Shown: positions 17,094 to 28,094, counted from the first letter of the stretch. The stretch is DNA of 64,000 bases from CAWIHK01 sp963835935 (GCA_963835935.1 CAWIHK010000001.1:186001-250000); one strand, 5' to 3'. A program made the numbers and translations. The notes: generated by a model from the sequence alone, not told the origin.

Positions 17094-20000
17094 ATGAAAA
17101 CTATTTTACGTTTTTTCTGGGACAAATTACTTTATCTCTTCATTTCATTAATCTTGATGAATCTCGCGCAAGCTCAAAATCCGAATTGGAATTTGATGCT
17201 TACCATTGCTCCGAATCCTTCTCCGTATCTATCGGCATGGCAAAGCGATCCGCGTATTCTCATGCTGACGGTTAACTACTACGGCAAGTCTTCGACCACT
17301 ATTACATTTCAGGGTGTCGTGACCGGAACCCGATTCGGCACCATTGCAACCGTCAAGGGTAACACAACCACAATACAAGCAGGTCCGCAGACACGCATCT
17401 ATCATAACACCGATGTACTTCGTATTGAGCAATCATCTTTTCAAGGGAAACTTCCTGATGTGGTGAAACAAACCGGACGATTGCCTGAAGATGATTACAC
17501 GTTATGCATTTCAATTCTCGATCAAAAGGGAACTATCCTGGCGACGACCTGTGCCACATTTTCCATTTCATTGCCTGATCAACCTCAACTTGTGATGCCG
17601 CTCGACAAGGATACTATTTCACTCACGAACCCAACATTTCAATGGACGCCGGTGCTGACTCCGCCGCAAGTAACTGTTCGATATGTATTCAGGATATGTG
17701 AAGTGTTGCCATCGCAACTTCCGGCAAAAGCTCTTTCAGCGAATGTGCCTCAATTCGAGCGCATTCTCACCGGTGCTCCAATGCTTGTATATCCACCGGA
17801 TGCTTTACCTTTTCAGGCAGGAAAGATTTATGCATGGCAGATACAAGCAATAGATGCAAATGGGCAACCTGCAGCAGCAAATCAGGGTAAAAGCGAAATC
17901 CGAACATTTACATACAGAGGTTTGATACTGCACGGAAATCTTACTACAATTTTCGTTGTCACTACTATACATGTGAATGGGACACTCCAATACGATTGGC
18001 CGGGATCTAGCAGGTCGCCGAAGCCATTACCAAATGTCCCGATTTCACTTATTCTCGAATATGTTTTTCATCCACAGGTGGGTCTGCCGGTAGTTCTAAA
18101 AAAATCTCAAGTTTCCGCATCAATAACCGATCTTGGAAAGGAAATTTCAACAACAACTACAAATGGAAGCGGGGCTTTCACATTTACATTCAATACAACA
18201 GACAGTATGAGTTGCATTGCGAAAGATACTTCAATTCAATTACCAAATAAAGGTTTAGTAAAAGGAGATTTGTATCGGGCAGGAAGAGTAGTGATCAATA
18301 GTCCTTATTATCGAAGTCCGGATGCAGATGTACTCTATAAAAAAGGTACCGACCTTGATGTAGGAACAATTACTGGAAAAGCACGACGGTGGGATCTTAT
18401 AGTTCAAGTATGGGATCCGACACAAGCAGGAGGATGGGCATCGAAGGGAACATTTGTATATTTATATCAAAAGACTATGCCTGCCGATGTTCCGAAAGAT
18501 ATCGGCGATGTTGTAAGTGATCCCCGACCGACGTGGGGTTCATGGACTTTGGTGTCGAAAGATTCTGTACAGAACGGGCAGGTGCATTTTTCATGTCTTG
18601 TGGAGAATAAAAAACCGAATGACGATTATTATATTTATATCCAAACACCCGGAATACAACAATTGGTTCAATATGACAACGTAAGCGTGAATTATAATGG
18701 ACAACCAAATTCGACTTTAAATATTTCTTCTACAGACAATTCAACGTTCGCTAATGAGTGGGGATTTACTACCGGGCAGATCGATATCAATCCAAAATAT
18801 GTGTTGAATGATATCACGGGTTATTTGACATATAAATATCCGGAAGGTGGTCCCGCAAAACCGCTGGCAGGAATTCATACACGACTTGTGCTGAAGTATA
18901 TTCTCCACGTTGGCGGAGGCGGTGTGGTGGATGTGTCGGATTATGTAAATGAACCCGATGCGAATACAACTCTAGCATACTGCACTTCAGATTCGACAGG
19001 AAAAGTCAGCTACCATATTTCAATGTCAACCGTATCACTCGACAGCATGGGAACTATGGGTGATTGGGTCACGATGAAAATTGGTATGGGAGAATTTCCA
19101 AAAACATATCATGGCATCATCCATCGTGTTGCACGAGTGATCATTGATAGTCCGTATTTTACAAGCCCCGGGCAAAGTAATCCGGATTATTCAGATATCA
19201 CAATTCAAGCGGTCCATACCCAGGATTTTGGGACATTTAGCTGTTTGGTCCGCGCATATCGATATAGAGTTTATGCAAAAGATCAATATACGCAGAACCC
19301 GCTCGATAATATTGAGGTGTATGTGCTTCGTGCACCGGGAACAAGACCGGCCGAAGTTCCAACGGATGAAGGCGGATATACAGATACACCAAAAACCCTA
19401 AAATATGGATATGTCGATAATTGGGTGATTGTGGCGAAAGGCATCACAACAATCGATCCGAACACAAATCAACATGGTGTTTTCACATTTACGAATTTAG
19501 TAAAAAACATATCATCAAATCCTACTGATAAATATTATGTTCTCGCAAAATCGGATCCGAAATCATTGTCGAACTATCAAAATCAATTTGGAGTAATAAA
19601 ATATAATTGTAATAGTGAACAAAGTACTTACGAAGATGATTACCCTTATTCGAGCTGCATCTTAACCCAGACGGCCAATCTTGAACCATTGCCGCCGTAT
19701 GTCCAGGCGACTTATGTTCGGAGTGATTCAAAGTATCCGCCGATTGGTGCTATGGTTACTCTTAATGAGGTAGTCGGGCCGTTAGCTATTTGCCTAGGTC
19801 AATCAGCCATCGATAGTAGTGGAATTGTAAAATTCGATAATTTACCTCCGAATCCTAACGGTCCGGATCGTTATCTAAGTTTATCTGCTTCATCACTCGG
19901 GTTACGTGATACAACACTGAGCGTTTTGCGGCTGGATAAAGGACAAAAAGAAGTGTTCGATCAGATTGTAGTGAACCCACAAGCGAGCATCCATGGACTA

Positions 20001-23000
20001 GTTATAGATGATGCAGGTTATCCAGTTAATGCCTATGTCGGCATTGAAAATAACAATATGTATGAAACCAAATGCGTTCTTTATAAACTGAAAGGTTTGT
20101 GTGAGAAATATCGTTTTGATGTGCCGGCGCCGACCGGAATTCACAAAGTTATCATCGAGCCGATTGATGGCGACAAATATCTCACCACAGATACACTCAT
20201 TTTTATCACGCAACCCGGTCAGGATGTCGGGACACTTATTGCGTACAGAAAAATGCACCGCATTAAATTTATGGTGACATCGGTTCCACCCGGAGCAGGA
20301 CCGCCGGCGCCATTAAAGAATGCTTCCGTTGAATTTCTGGACATGCAAACTCCTATGACAGGCACGACCGATTCTCAAGGAAATGCATCATTTCTATTTA
20401 ATAGCGACGCGACAAATTTTAAAATCAAAATAAAGGGACCGGCAGATAAAGATCATGAAGAACAAGTAATAACTCTTGTCGATTCATGTTCCAAACAGTG
20501 GCATCCAGTATATATAGGACTCAAGCAAGCCGGCAGAATTACTGGAAAGGTTTTTGTAGGCAAGGATCAGCAGCTTGTGGCGGGTGCTCATGTGTTTCTA
20601 CAGTATACTTCCTCGAGTGATCTGGATCAGGTTGATGCCGTCTCGGATTCAAGTGGATCGTATGTCGTACGAAATGTTCCATTCGGAACTCATACATTTT
20701 ATGCGGTCAAAGGCGGAACGATTGGCGATTCGGCACGTGTGTCCCTTGGACAATCAGGAATGACTCTGCTTTCTCATCCTATTACCATACAAAAAGGAAA
20801 AGTCGTTGTCGCAACTATCATGCTGCCAATTACATCTCTCGATTTTAATCTGAGAGTTTATAACGATATGGATATCACTGCGTTACTCGGCATTCCAATC
20901 GAGATTATGACACTGACTCAACTTGGTACTAATAAAGCCGAGATTTCGGGACGGTTCGTTTATTTACCTTCCAACAAACAATTCCAAATCGATACATCGG
21001 TTGATCTTTATTTTGATAAAGTGACCATAATTCCCGGGGCTACGAAAAACAGCGCCAATGTTCCGTTTGCAGTCCCAGAAATTGGATATGTTCCAATGAA
21101 TGAACGAACCCTGGAAATAAAAAGTATTTTACAAACGTATCTCGGAGCAGTTACTGCAAACGGAAGCGATGTTCTTCAAATACAGGATCCTTCCAAAAAA
21201 GGCTTGGGTGTTATAAAAGGAAAAGTAGCTATTGCCGCAGGCTCGTTCGCAACAGGAGGTGCGATCGCTTTTCAAAAAGATAGTTTGTGGATCGCACTTC
21301 CTTCAATCTCGAATATCAATGAACGGATGAACATTCCAGTTGTTGCCGTTGACTCAAACGATCTCGCTTCCGTTCCAAATGGATTTTCTGTCGTAGACGA
21401 GTTAGGGAAATCAATAAGATATTCCCTCCATACATTCGATAGCAGTGCTATTGCAGACTCGAGCACATCGTTCGCGACACAGGGAAGCCTGCATCTTGCC
21501 ACACGATTGCAAACGAATATTCCTACAATAACACCGTCGAATTTGAATCTTGATATAGGTGATGTCGTCGTAACTCCGACGAAAGTGGAAGATATCAGCG
21601 GTACAAAAACATTGACGATTCAACTTGAACAATGGCAGATTGAGAGTAGTTCATGGGAATTTGGAAGTAGTGGATTGATTCTTCATGACGGAACTATCAA
21701 AACGCCGTTGGTCAATGTACCATTTACAAATAATCTCCCGATCACGCCGACATCTATTGAAACCGATAAAGCGAGCTACAATCTCACCGGCATCACACTA
21801 GGAGGCGTCATTCCGTTGGACATATTTGGTAGTGTGCAGTTTCTTTACGATCCAAATGCCGGAACGGAGGGAACCAAAGGCCACTGGTCTTTACGAATCA
21901 TTCCGCAAAATGGAGTACATGATTGCGCTCGTATATCGACGCTTCCGGGAATGAAACAGGGAGATGGAATTTATATCAATTCAATGTATGTGCTGAGTAA
22001 TGGAGAGACCGGGTTTTCTACAGATCCTGCTGCCACTCCAATCACTCTTTATAATGTTGCGTCATTTACTCCGGCGAAGATTGTGGTCTTCCCAGGTCGA
22101 GTCAACATACCCGGCGCATTGGATGTTCATATACCGCTTGTCAGTGCACAAACCACGTCAATTGATTACTACAAGGATTTGAACAACAATATTACATTTT
22201 CGTTCGATCCGATTAAAGCGACGTTTGCTGCTAAAGGAGTCCAGGTATCGATTGTCGGCGATGCAAAAAATCCACAGACACTCGACAACAATGGATATAT
22301 AGCAAAAGGATTAGTGTTCGAAAATGGAAAATTTTCATTCGTGGTACATATCTATCGAACCGTAGATTCAACTTCATTGTGGGTCGACACAAGCCAGGTA
22401 CTCAACATTGCTTCCGATGGATCATCAAAACTGACAGGAGTTCAGGGTAATATGTCGGTTGTGGGTTCGGACTGGAATAATTTCTGGTTTGCGGGTGATT
22501 TATCGGGAACGACAGGTGCCGCAGGACGGTTGCAGTTTACAGTTTATGGCGACATCATCGCGAGCGGCCAGAAAATCGGTGTCGGCAGTTTCCCAACTCC
22601 ATTCGGAAATATTTCCTTAACGTATGATTTTGCTTCTCATCAATTAGTCGGCAGTGTAGATTTTTCTCAGGGAATTGATCTTGGTGCAGTCAGTGCATCC
22701 GGGATGGGCGAGGTGCTGTTCGATAGCGGCGGTTGGTATTTTCTTGCAGGAGCAGATCTGAAATTCGTGGGATTCGATCAGCAGTTGGCATTTGTAGTAG
22801 GTAATTATGCAATGACCGATCACATTAAAAGTGTTTTTCAGCAATATTCATGGGTCTACAAAAATAAAGGAAATTTTCCGGCGATATTCCCTACGCAGGT
22901 GAAAGGAATTTATGCGGAAGGTGAATTGGCGCTTCCCAAGATTCCTGTCCTCGGGTTTAATTTCTTCATCGTTGATGCCGAGGTCTATGTTAAAATAGGT

Positions 23001-23360
23001 GCTGACTTGAGGGTGAGATTGGATTTTGGATCAAGCCTTACGTTTGGTGTAGGAGCCGATTTATTCGGCGAAGCCGGCGCTTCAATCGGCGCTTCTGTCG
23101 GTATCGCATGTGCAGGTGTCAAAGCATCTGTTCCTGTGGATCTTTCGTTTGACGGACTTATCTCTACAAATGGTAATTGGTTTGTGGAAGGAGATGCTTC
23201 ACTTGGTTTGTGCGGTGAAGCGTATGCAGGCTGGGGCGTGTGTGATTCCGATTGTGATGGAACATTTTGCGATAAACATTCCGTCGCTGACTGCATGTAT
23301 ATCGGTTTATTCGCGCATGTCGGAAGCGATTATAATCAAATAAAACCGTATTTAAAATAA
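17094..23360 (+). CDS. Giant secreted multidomain protein (Ig/carboxypeptidase-regulatory-like repeats)
   Basis: 2088 residues. A signal peptide (LYLFISLILMNLAQAQ) is followed by an Fn3/Ig-like region with PTFQWTPVLTPPQ. Many beta-sandwich modules follow, including carboxypeptidase-regulatory-like ones (GRITGKVFVGKDQQLVAGAH, GSYVVRNVPFGTHTFYAVKG). The last 350 or so residues are glycine- and strand-rich (FGEAGASIGASVGIACAG) with Cys pairs (CDSDCDGTFCDKH), and may form a cell-surface structure. No catalytic motif and no T9SS tail were seen. The overall style resembles large surface proteins of Bacteroidota that sit beside an Fn3 protein and a barrel protein, as here. The next gene starts 24 bp downstream, suggesting one operon. 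Confidence 0.7.
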   Translation: MKTILRFFWDKLLYLFISLILMNLAQAQNPNWNLMLTIAPNPSPYLSAWQSDPRILMLTVNYYGKSSTTITFQGVVTGTRFGTIATVKGNTTTIQAGPQTRIYHNTDVLRIEQSSFQGKLPDVVKQTGRLPEDDYTLCISILDQKGTILATTCATFSISLPDQPQLVMPLDKDTISLTNPTFQWTPVLTPPQVTVRYVFRICEVLPSQLPAKALSANVPQFERILTGAPMLVYPPDALPFQAGKIYAWQIQAIDANGQPAAANQGKSEIRTFTYRGLILHGNLTTIFVVTTIHVNGTLQYDWPGSSRSPKPLPNVPISLILEYVFHPQVGLPVVLKKSQVSASITDLGKEISTTTTNGSGAFTFTFNTTDSMSCIAKDTSIQLPNKGLVKGDLYRAGRVVINSPYYRSPDADVLYKKGTDLDVGTITGKARRWDLIVQVWDPTQAGGWASKGTFVYLYQKTMPADVPKDIGDVVSDPRPTWGSWTLVSKDSVQNGQVHFSCLVENKKPNDDYYIYIQTPGIQQLVQYDNVSVNYNGQPNSTLNISSTDNSTFANEWGFTTGQIDINPKYVLNDITGYLTYKYPEGGPAKPLAGIHTRLVLKYILHVGGGGVVDVSDYVNEPDANTTLAYCTSDSTGKVSYHISMSTVSLDSMGTMGDWVTMKIGMGEFPKTYHGIIHRVARVIIDSPYFTSPGQSNPDYSDITIQAVHTQDFGTFSCLVRAYRYRVYAKDQYTQNPLDNIEVYVLRAPGTRPAEVPTDEGGYTDTPKTLKYGYVDNWVIVAKGITTIDPNTNQHGVFTFTNLVKNISSNPTDKYYVLAKSDPKSLSNYQNQFGVIKYNCNSEQSTYEDDYPYSSCILTQTANLEPLPPYVQATYVRSDSKYPPIGAMVTLNEVVGPLAICLGQSAIDSSGIVKFDNLPPNPNGPDRYLSLSASSLGLRDTTLSVLRLDKGQKEVFDQIVVNPQASIHGLVIDDAGYPVNAYVGIENNNMYETKCVLYKLKGLCEKYRFDVPAPTGIHKVIIEPIDGDKYLTTDTLIFITQPGQDVGTLIAYRKMHRIKFMVTSVPPGAGPPAPLKNASVEFLDMQTPMTGTTDSQGNASFLFNSDATNFKIKIKGPADKDHEEQVITLVDSCSKQWHPVYIGLKQAGRITGKVFVGKDQQLVAGAHVFLQYTSSSDLDQVDAVSDSSGSYVVRNVPFGTHTFYAVKGGTIGDSARVSLGQSGMTLLSHPITIQKGKVVVATIMLPITSLDFNLRVYNDMDITALLGIPIEIMTLTQLGTNKAEISGRFVYLPSNKQFQIDTSVDLYFDKVTIIPGATKNSANVPFAVPEIGYVPMNERTLEIKSILQTYLGAVTANGSDVLQIQDPSKKGLGVIKGKVAIAAGSFATGGAIAFQKDSLWIALPSISNINERMNIPVVAVDSNDLASVPNGFSVVDELGKSIRYSLHTFDSSAIADSSTSFATQGSLHLATRLQTNIPTITPSNLNLDIGDVVVTPTKVEDISGTKTLTIQLEQWQIESSSWEFGSSGLILHDGTIKTPLVNVPFTNNLPITPTSIETDKASYNLTGITLGGVIPLDIFGSVQFLYDPNAGTEGTKGHWSLRIIPQNGVHDCARISTLPGMKQGDGIYINSMYVLSNGETGFSTDPAATPITLYNVASFTPAKIVVFPGRVNIPGALDVHIPLVSAQTTSIDYYKDLNNNITFSFDPIKATFAAKGVQVSIVGDAKNPQTLDNNGYIAKGLVFENGKFSFVVHIYRTVDSTSLWVDTSQVLNIASDGSSKLTGVQGNMSVVGSDWNNFWFAGDLSGTTGAAGRLQFTVYGDIIASGQKIGVGSFPTPFGNISLTYDFASHQLVGSVDFSQGIDLGAVSASGMGEVLFDSGGWYFLAGADLKFVGFDQQLAFVVGNYAMTDHIKSVFQQYSWVYKNKGNFPAIFPTQVKGIYAEGELALPKIPVLGFNFFIVDAEVYVKIGADLRVRLDFGSSLTFGVGADLFGEAGASIGASVGIACAGVKASVPVDLSFDGLISTNGNWFVEGDASLGLCGEAYAGWGVCDSDCDGTFCDKHSVADCMYIGLFAHVGSDYNQIKPYLK

Positions 23361-23384
23361 AAGTTTGAAAGCGAGAAATCCAGA

Positions 23385-25403
23385 ATGAAAACAAAATGCT
23401 TTATTATTTTGTTTATCCCGATTTTTTTTAGTCTTTCGCTATTTGCTCAACCACCGACAAAAGGTATTGCCGGCGGCGGGCCACGCGGAATTTATGTGCA
23501 CCTCGGCAATAATCTACTCTCTTCATCTCATCCGATGAATGGCGCTGTTGGATATCAGATTGAACGGAAAAAGAAAGGGGAGAAAAATTGGTCCGTTCTT
23601 GCCGATCTGAAATCAGCCTCATCGCAAAGTGAATTCATAACCCGTTTCGAAGAGAGCGCAGCGTTGGTGCCGTATCCTATGTCGTCAAGTGAAGTACCGT
23701 TGACAAATCTGTGGGAGCGGATTGAAAAGTGGCATATCGCAGATTCACTGCATTCATGGCTTTCCGTACTACAGGTGCGGCTGGCATTGGGCATTACATA
23801 CTGCGATACGACGGCAGTGCTGGGAGTAAAGTACGAATATCGGATTTCAAAGATGTCGCCGGAAAAGAAACCAACAATAATAGCAATCTCCCAACCGGTT
23901 ATTTTCCCACAGCAAATAAGTTTTCCAAAAATAAAATCGGTCTCAAAGAAGATTGATCAATTTGATGTCGAGATACGTTGGGGAATTGGAGCGGGAAGGA
24001 AACCGGCTACGTTTGAAGTATTCCGAAAAGACGCGCTCGGAGTCCGGTTTCATTCGATCAAACCTATCCGATTATTTTTATCGGGCAGAGATTCACTCTT
24101 TTTAATTGTTCGGGACACCACTGTAGCGCCGAAACAAAATTATGCGTATTTCATTTCACCTTGTGATATGTACGGAAATAAAGGAAGCAATTCCGACACG
24201 GTGGTCGTCGCATCGACCACACTTTCTACTATTCCTGTTCCCGATCAGATTCGAACTGAAAGTCTCGATACTCTCGGAGGGATCCAACTTCGATGGCGGG
24301 TTTCGAAACCCGACGAGTTGAAGAGTGTCAGAATATTCCGAAGTGAAGAATGGGAAAAAGGATTTCGGATGATCTCGGCATTGCCGCCGACCGATTCGCT
24401 TTATATCGATCAAACTGTTCAACCTATGATGCGGTATTATTACTATCTCACGATTACAAATTCACTCGATGAAGAATCACCGCCGACCGCAAGGGTAATC
24501 GGTTTATTCAAAAGCGCTGCCGTGCCTATTCCACCGACAAATATTCATGGCCAGGCGTTGAAGAATGGAGTTCGATTGGAATGGAATGCATGTGAAGATG
24601 TACTTGGATTTTATGTTTTTAGAGGTACCGGCCGTCATATTCCCATGACACAAATTTCTCCATTGATTCCACTGAATCAGAAAGAGATGAAAGGATCTTT
24701 CGTCGATACGAGTACGACTCTTTCCGGAAAAATTAGTTATGCCTACTCGGTTCGGGCTGAAAGTAAAAGCCACATCGCCGGTGGTTTTTCCGATACACTT
24801 ATTATTCGGCCGCTCATTCACACAGTTCCCCTCACACCGGTAAAACTAACTATAGTGCACGACGGAAACTCGGTGCGGTTGTACTGGCAGGATATGCGGA
24901 GCAATGACGAAACAATTCAAGGTTATCATGTATATCGCAGACTTATCACAGATCGTAAAGTTTCAGAGTTCAAAATAATCAATGATACATTACTTCCAGC
25001 GACAAAAAATTATTTTGTCGACAGAATAGAAGAGGGGACAACATGCGAGTATGCAGTTCGTTCTCTGGATATTTTTGGTGGACAAAGTACGTTAAGCAGC
25101 CCCCAGCGGATTGGGATGCCGGTACATATTCCGTCAAGTCCTGCAGGTATTAGAATTGAAAAAGGGAATCAAGGTATTGTAATTCGGTGGGATCCGGTTA
25201 AGGATCCGGAAATCGTTTCGTTTAAAATTCTTCGGACAAAATATCAAGGTAAAGAAGCGATTATCGGGACAGTTAAAAGCGATACTTTGGAATTCGTTGA
25301 CAAGACAGCTAAAAGCGGACAGCTCTATTTTTATAAAATAATGGCCGTGGCAAAAAATGGCCGTACAAGTAATCCAACTAAAGAATTATCTGTGAGGCCA
25401 TAA
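23385..25403 (+). CDS. Secreted protein with tandem fibronectin type III-like domains
   Basis: 672 residues with a signal peptide (IILFIPIFFSLSLFAQ). After about residue 180 there are five repeating Fn3-like units marked by VRLEWNACEDVLGFYVFRG, VRLYWQDMRSNDETIQGYHVYR and IVIRWDPVKDPEIVSFKILR, with a Trp in strand B and Tyr/Phe-x-V/I-x-R in strand C. There is no enzyme motif and no T9SS tail. Fn3 arrays usually act as spacers or adhesive modules outside the cell. Its position between the 2088-aa protein and a barrel protein, with short gaps, suggests the three form one envelope complex. Confidence 0.75.
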   Translation: MKTKCFIILFIPIFFSLSLFAQPPTKGIAGGGPRGIYVHLGNNLLSSSHPMNGAVGYQIERKKKGEKNWSVLADLKSASSQSEFITRFEESAALVPYPMSSSEVPLTNLWERIEKWHIADSLHSWLSVLQVRLALGITYCDTTAVLGVKYEYRISKMSPEKKPTIIAISQPVIFPQQISFPKIKSVSKKIDQFDVEIRWGIGAGRKPATFEVFRKDALGVRFHSIKPIRLFLSGRDSLFLIVRDTTVAPKQNYAYFISPCDMYGNKGSNSDTVVVASTTLSTIPVPDQIRTESLDTLGGIQLRWRVSKPDELKSVRIFRSEEWEKGFRMISALPPTDSLYIDQTVQPMMRYYYYLTITNSLDEESPPTARVIGLFKSAAVPIPPTNIHGQALKNGVRLEWNACEDVLGFYVFRGTGRHIPMTQISPLIPLNQKEMKGSFVDTSTTLSGKISYAYSVRAESKSHIAGGFSDTLIIRPLIHTVPLTPVKLTIVHDGNSVRLYWQDMRSNDETIQGYHVYRRLITDRKVSEFKIINDTLLPATKNYFVDRIEEGTTCEYAVRSLDIFGGQSTLSSPQRIGMPVHIPSSPAGIRIEKGNQGIVIRWDPVKDPEIVSFKILRTKYQGKEAIIGTVKSDTLEFVDKTAKSGQLYFYKIMAVAKNGRTSNPTKELSVRP

Positions 25404-25434
25404 TATCTCATTCTGAATAATAGAGAGAATATCA

Positions 25435-27201
25435 TTGATGAAATCTTCGATTTGTGGTTTTGCACGAGCCAGCGCAATATCTTTTCTATTTTTTCTAAGT
25501 TTGGTTTTGTGCTGCACTGCGCAGAGTGATTCGGCGCGTTCAGTGATGCAGGCTCCAACTGATTCGGCTTCATTTCTTCAAAAAGCAATTCTTTTTACAG
25601 GCGAACTAGGCACATACGGCGAATTATACAATGCATCCGGCACTGAGAACCGACGCCCAAGCAGTACGGGAAGAATTTATTTTTGTCCGACACTTTCAAT
25701 TTATAAAACTCTGACTTTCAATTTTGATTTTTTATTGTCAACCGAAGGAAATGCAGCTCGCCAATCAATGAATCAGATCGCGGTTAATCCTGAATGGTCG
25801 TGGGGACGTGCGCACGCTGGTGATTTCAATCTGCAGTTATCGGAACTTACTTTGAACGGCGTTGAAATTCGCGGAGGCGGAGTAGAATTATTTCCGGGAT
25901 TACTTCGATTTGCAGCGGTAGGAGGAATGACGCAACGCGCTGTCGAAGGAAATGTTGTTGACGCTTCGTTCGATCGGGTGATTGCCGGAGTGAAATTGGG
26001 AATCGGGCACGAAGGCGGAAATTTCTTCGATATTAATGTCGTTCGTGCTAGAGATATCGGAAGTTCATTGCCCGCTCCGCAAAAGATTGATTCTGTGTTC
26101 AAAAAAGACACAACCAATATTATTGATTCTCTTTACGCAACGACGAATAACGATAATTTTGTGACCACGCCGGAGGAAAATCTTGTAGCAGGGATTAACA
26201 CCGGCTTCTCGTTGTTCGACGGCATGGTTACTTTTCGCGGCGAAGCGGCTGGAAGTTTATATTCAAGTGACATGAATGCAACAAGTTTGTCCGATAGTTC
26301 AAAATTAAATTCGAAATTAGCTAAATCATTGAATTCGATTTATACATTGCGGCTGAGCAGTTCAGGCGATTATGCGGTCAAAACGCAATTGACTCTTAAT
26401 TTTCGGACGGTCACGATACATGGTGGATTTTCAAGAATCGGTGCGAGCTATACTTCGCTCGGCTTAGCTTCGCAGATTAATGACCGCCAGGGTTTCAACG
26501 CCGGATTGACTACGCAGCTATTAGACGGTACAATTACATTTAGCGGGAACTTTGATCGATCTTCCGATAATCTCGCTGATCAAAAACAATTTACAACAAA
26601 ACGATCGACTGTCAACGCAAATCTCGGACTTCGTCCCAGCAGCATCGTTTTTATATCGCTTTCTTATCTCGATAACATTTTGGGTAATAATGCGTTGAAC
26701 GATACTTTGAAGATCGACAATAAAATTGCTTCATACATGGCAAACATATCATTCTTTTTCTTGACGGGTACAATAAACAACACATTAACGCTTTCCGGGT
26801 CTTATCAAACTTCATCTGACGGCAACATCTTAAGGAAAGATTATAATTCTACAGCAAAAACGATTATGGTAAACATCTCAAGCATGTTGAATGCAGACTT
26901 GAGCCTCGGCCCGTTTGTCGGATTAACAAGAACTGGAATCGCGGATTCATCAACTGACTTAACAATTCTTGGGCTCGGTATTAATTATAGGATGTTAGAC
27001 GGGAAAATGAATAACAATTTGTCGGTATCATTAAACACAGGATCGTCGGCGAAAAATTTAACTCTGCAATTGCAGAACAGTTATCCGGTGTGGAAAGACG
27101 ACACAATGAGTTTAAACATCCGTTACTCTACTGTCACAAGCTCACAAGCTAATTCCTTTAAGGAAACTCAGGCGAGTTTAATGTGGTCGCACAGGTTTTG
27201 A
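25435..27201 (+). CDS. Predicted outer-membrane beta-barrel protein
   Basis: 588 residues. A signal peptide (FLFFLSLVLCCTAQ) is followed by alternating amphipathic strands throughout (for example KTLTFNFDFLLS, GFNAGLTTQLLDGTITFSGNFD, MSLNIRYSTVTSSQANSF). The chain ends with a C-terminal Phe (LMWSHRF), the usual outer-membrane insertion signal. About 20 or more strands seem possible, so it is porin-sized or larger. No specific family is recognised. Third gene of the cluster starting at 17094; it may anchor or export the two upstream secreted proteins (inference). Confidence 0.75.
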   Translation: MMKSSICGFARASAISFLFFLSLVLCCTAQSDSARSVMQAPTDSASFLQKAILFTGELGTYGELYNASGTENRRPSSTGRIYFCPTLSIYKTLTFNFDFLLSTEGNAARQSMNQIAVNPEWSWGRAHAGDFNLQLSELTLNGVEIRGGGVELFPGLLRFAAVGGMTQRAVEGNVVDASFDRVIAGVKLGIGHEGGNFFDINVVRARDIGSSLPAPQKIDSVFKKDTTNIIDSLYATTNNDNFVTTPEENLVAGINTGFSLFDGMVTFRGEAAGSLYSSDMNATSLSDSSKLNSKLAKSLNSIYTLRLSSSGDYAVKTQLTLNFRTVTIHGGFSRIGASYTSLGLASQINDRQGFNAGLTTQLLDGTITFSGNFDRSSDNLADQKQFTTKRSTVNANLGLRPSSIVFISLSYLDNILGNNALNDTLKIDNKIASYMANISFFFLTGTINNTLTLSGSYQTSSDGNILRKDYNSTAKTIMVNISSMLNADLSLGPFVGLTRTGIADSSTDLTILGLGINYRMLDGKMNNNLSVSLNTGSSAKNLTLQLQNSYPVWKDDTMSLNIRYSTVTSSQANSFKETQASLMWSHRF

Positions 27202-27275
27202 TGTGTAGTTTTGACTTGCAGCGAAAACGATTATAAATAATCCAAAATCCTCAATCCGTAATTCGAAATTTATCT

Positions 27276-28085
27276 CTATTCCTTTTGCAGCCGTTCACAC
27301 GCCATCACTATGCCTGCTGCTACACTGACTGAAAGCGATTCGATAGTGCCGCCTGGAATCATGATTTGTTTATCGGCAAGGCCGTGCAGGTCTATTGTAA
27401 CACCGTGGGCTTCATTTCCAAAAAGCAAGGCCGACTTCGGTGAAAATTTGATGTTGGCAATATTCTCCGCATGTTCAATCGCCGTTGAATAGATTGTATA
27501 ATTTCTTTGTTTGAGAAGATTAATAGCAGATGTTAAATTTACTTCGATTGCTATCGGAACGCGAAACATACCGCCCATAGTTGCGCGCACTGTTTTTGGA
27601 TTGTAGATATCGACGCTTCGTTCGCCTATAAATGCTGCCGCACATGAAAACCACGCCGCGGTTCTGATGATTGTGCCTAAATTTCCCGGGTCAGAAATCG
27701 CATCAAGCAGAATTACAGGCGAGCCATTCACGGTTTTTGATAATCGTTCGAAGGGAAGATTGTTAAATCGTGCAACGGCGAACACACCCTGAGAATTTTC
27801 CGTCGTTGCGATGAGTTCAAATTGTTTTTCCACCAAAGTGTAGATAGGTATTTCCCGAATTCTTGCAAATGCGATTAGTTGTTCAAGTCGTTCGCTCTGG
27901 TTTATTCCATTTGCGTCGATAAGAATTGCCTCAACTTGCACATCGGATGCAAGAAGCTCTTCACATAACCGAACGCCCTCCACAAGATACATTCGTTCCA
28001 GTTCACGGAATTTCTTTTGTTGAAGCGAAAGGTATTGCTTGAAAAGGGCATTCGTCAACACCGGATGGTTATTCATCGGCGACAT
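27276..28085 (-). CDS. TrmH/SpoU-family RNA 2'-O-methyltransferase
   Basis: 269 residues. The N-terminal substrate-binding domain (KKFRELERMYLVEGVRLCEELL) is followed by the SPOUT knot domain with its three motifs: LLDAISDPGNLGTIIRTAAWF (motif 1), LLFGNEAHGV (motif 2) and IPGGTIESLSVSVAAGI (motif 3). It methylates a ribose 2'-OH in rRNA or tRNA using SAM. The exact target is not clear; RlmB-like 23S rRNA methylation is one possibility. It lies 9 bp after the DUF4412 gene, on the same strand. Confidence 0.9.
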   Translation of the reverse strand: MSPMNNHPVLTNALFKQYLSLQQKKFRELERMYLVEGVRLCEELLASDVQVEAILIDANGINQSERLEQLIAFARIREIPIYTLVEKQFELIATTENSQGVFAVARFNNLPFERLSKTVNGSPVILLDAISDPGNLGTIIRTAAWFSCAAAFIGERSVDIYNPKTVRATMGGMFRVPIAIEVNLTSAINLLKQRNYTIYSTAIEHAENIANIKFSPKSALLFGNEAHGVTIDLHGLADKQIMIPGGTIESLSVSVAAGIVMACERLQKE

Positions 28086-28094
28086 ACTTCGACC

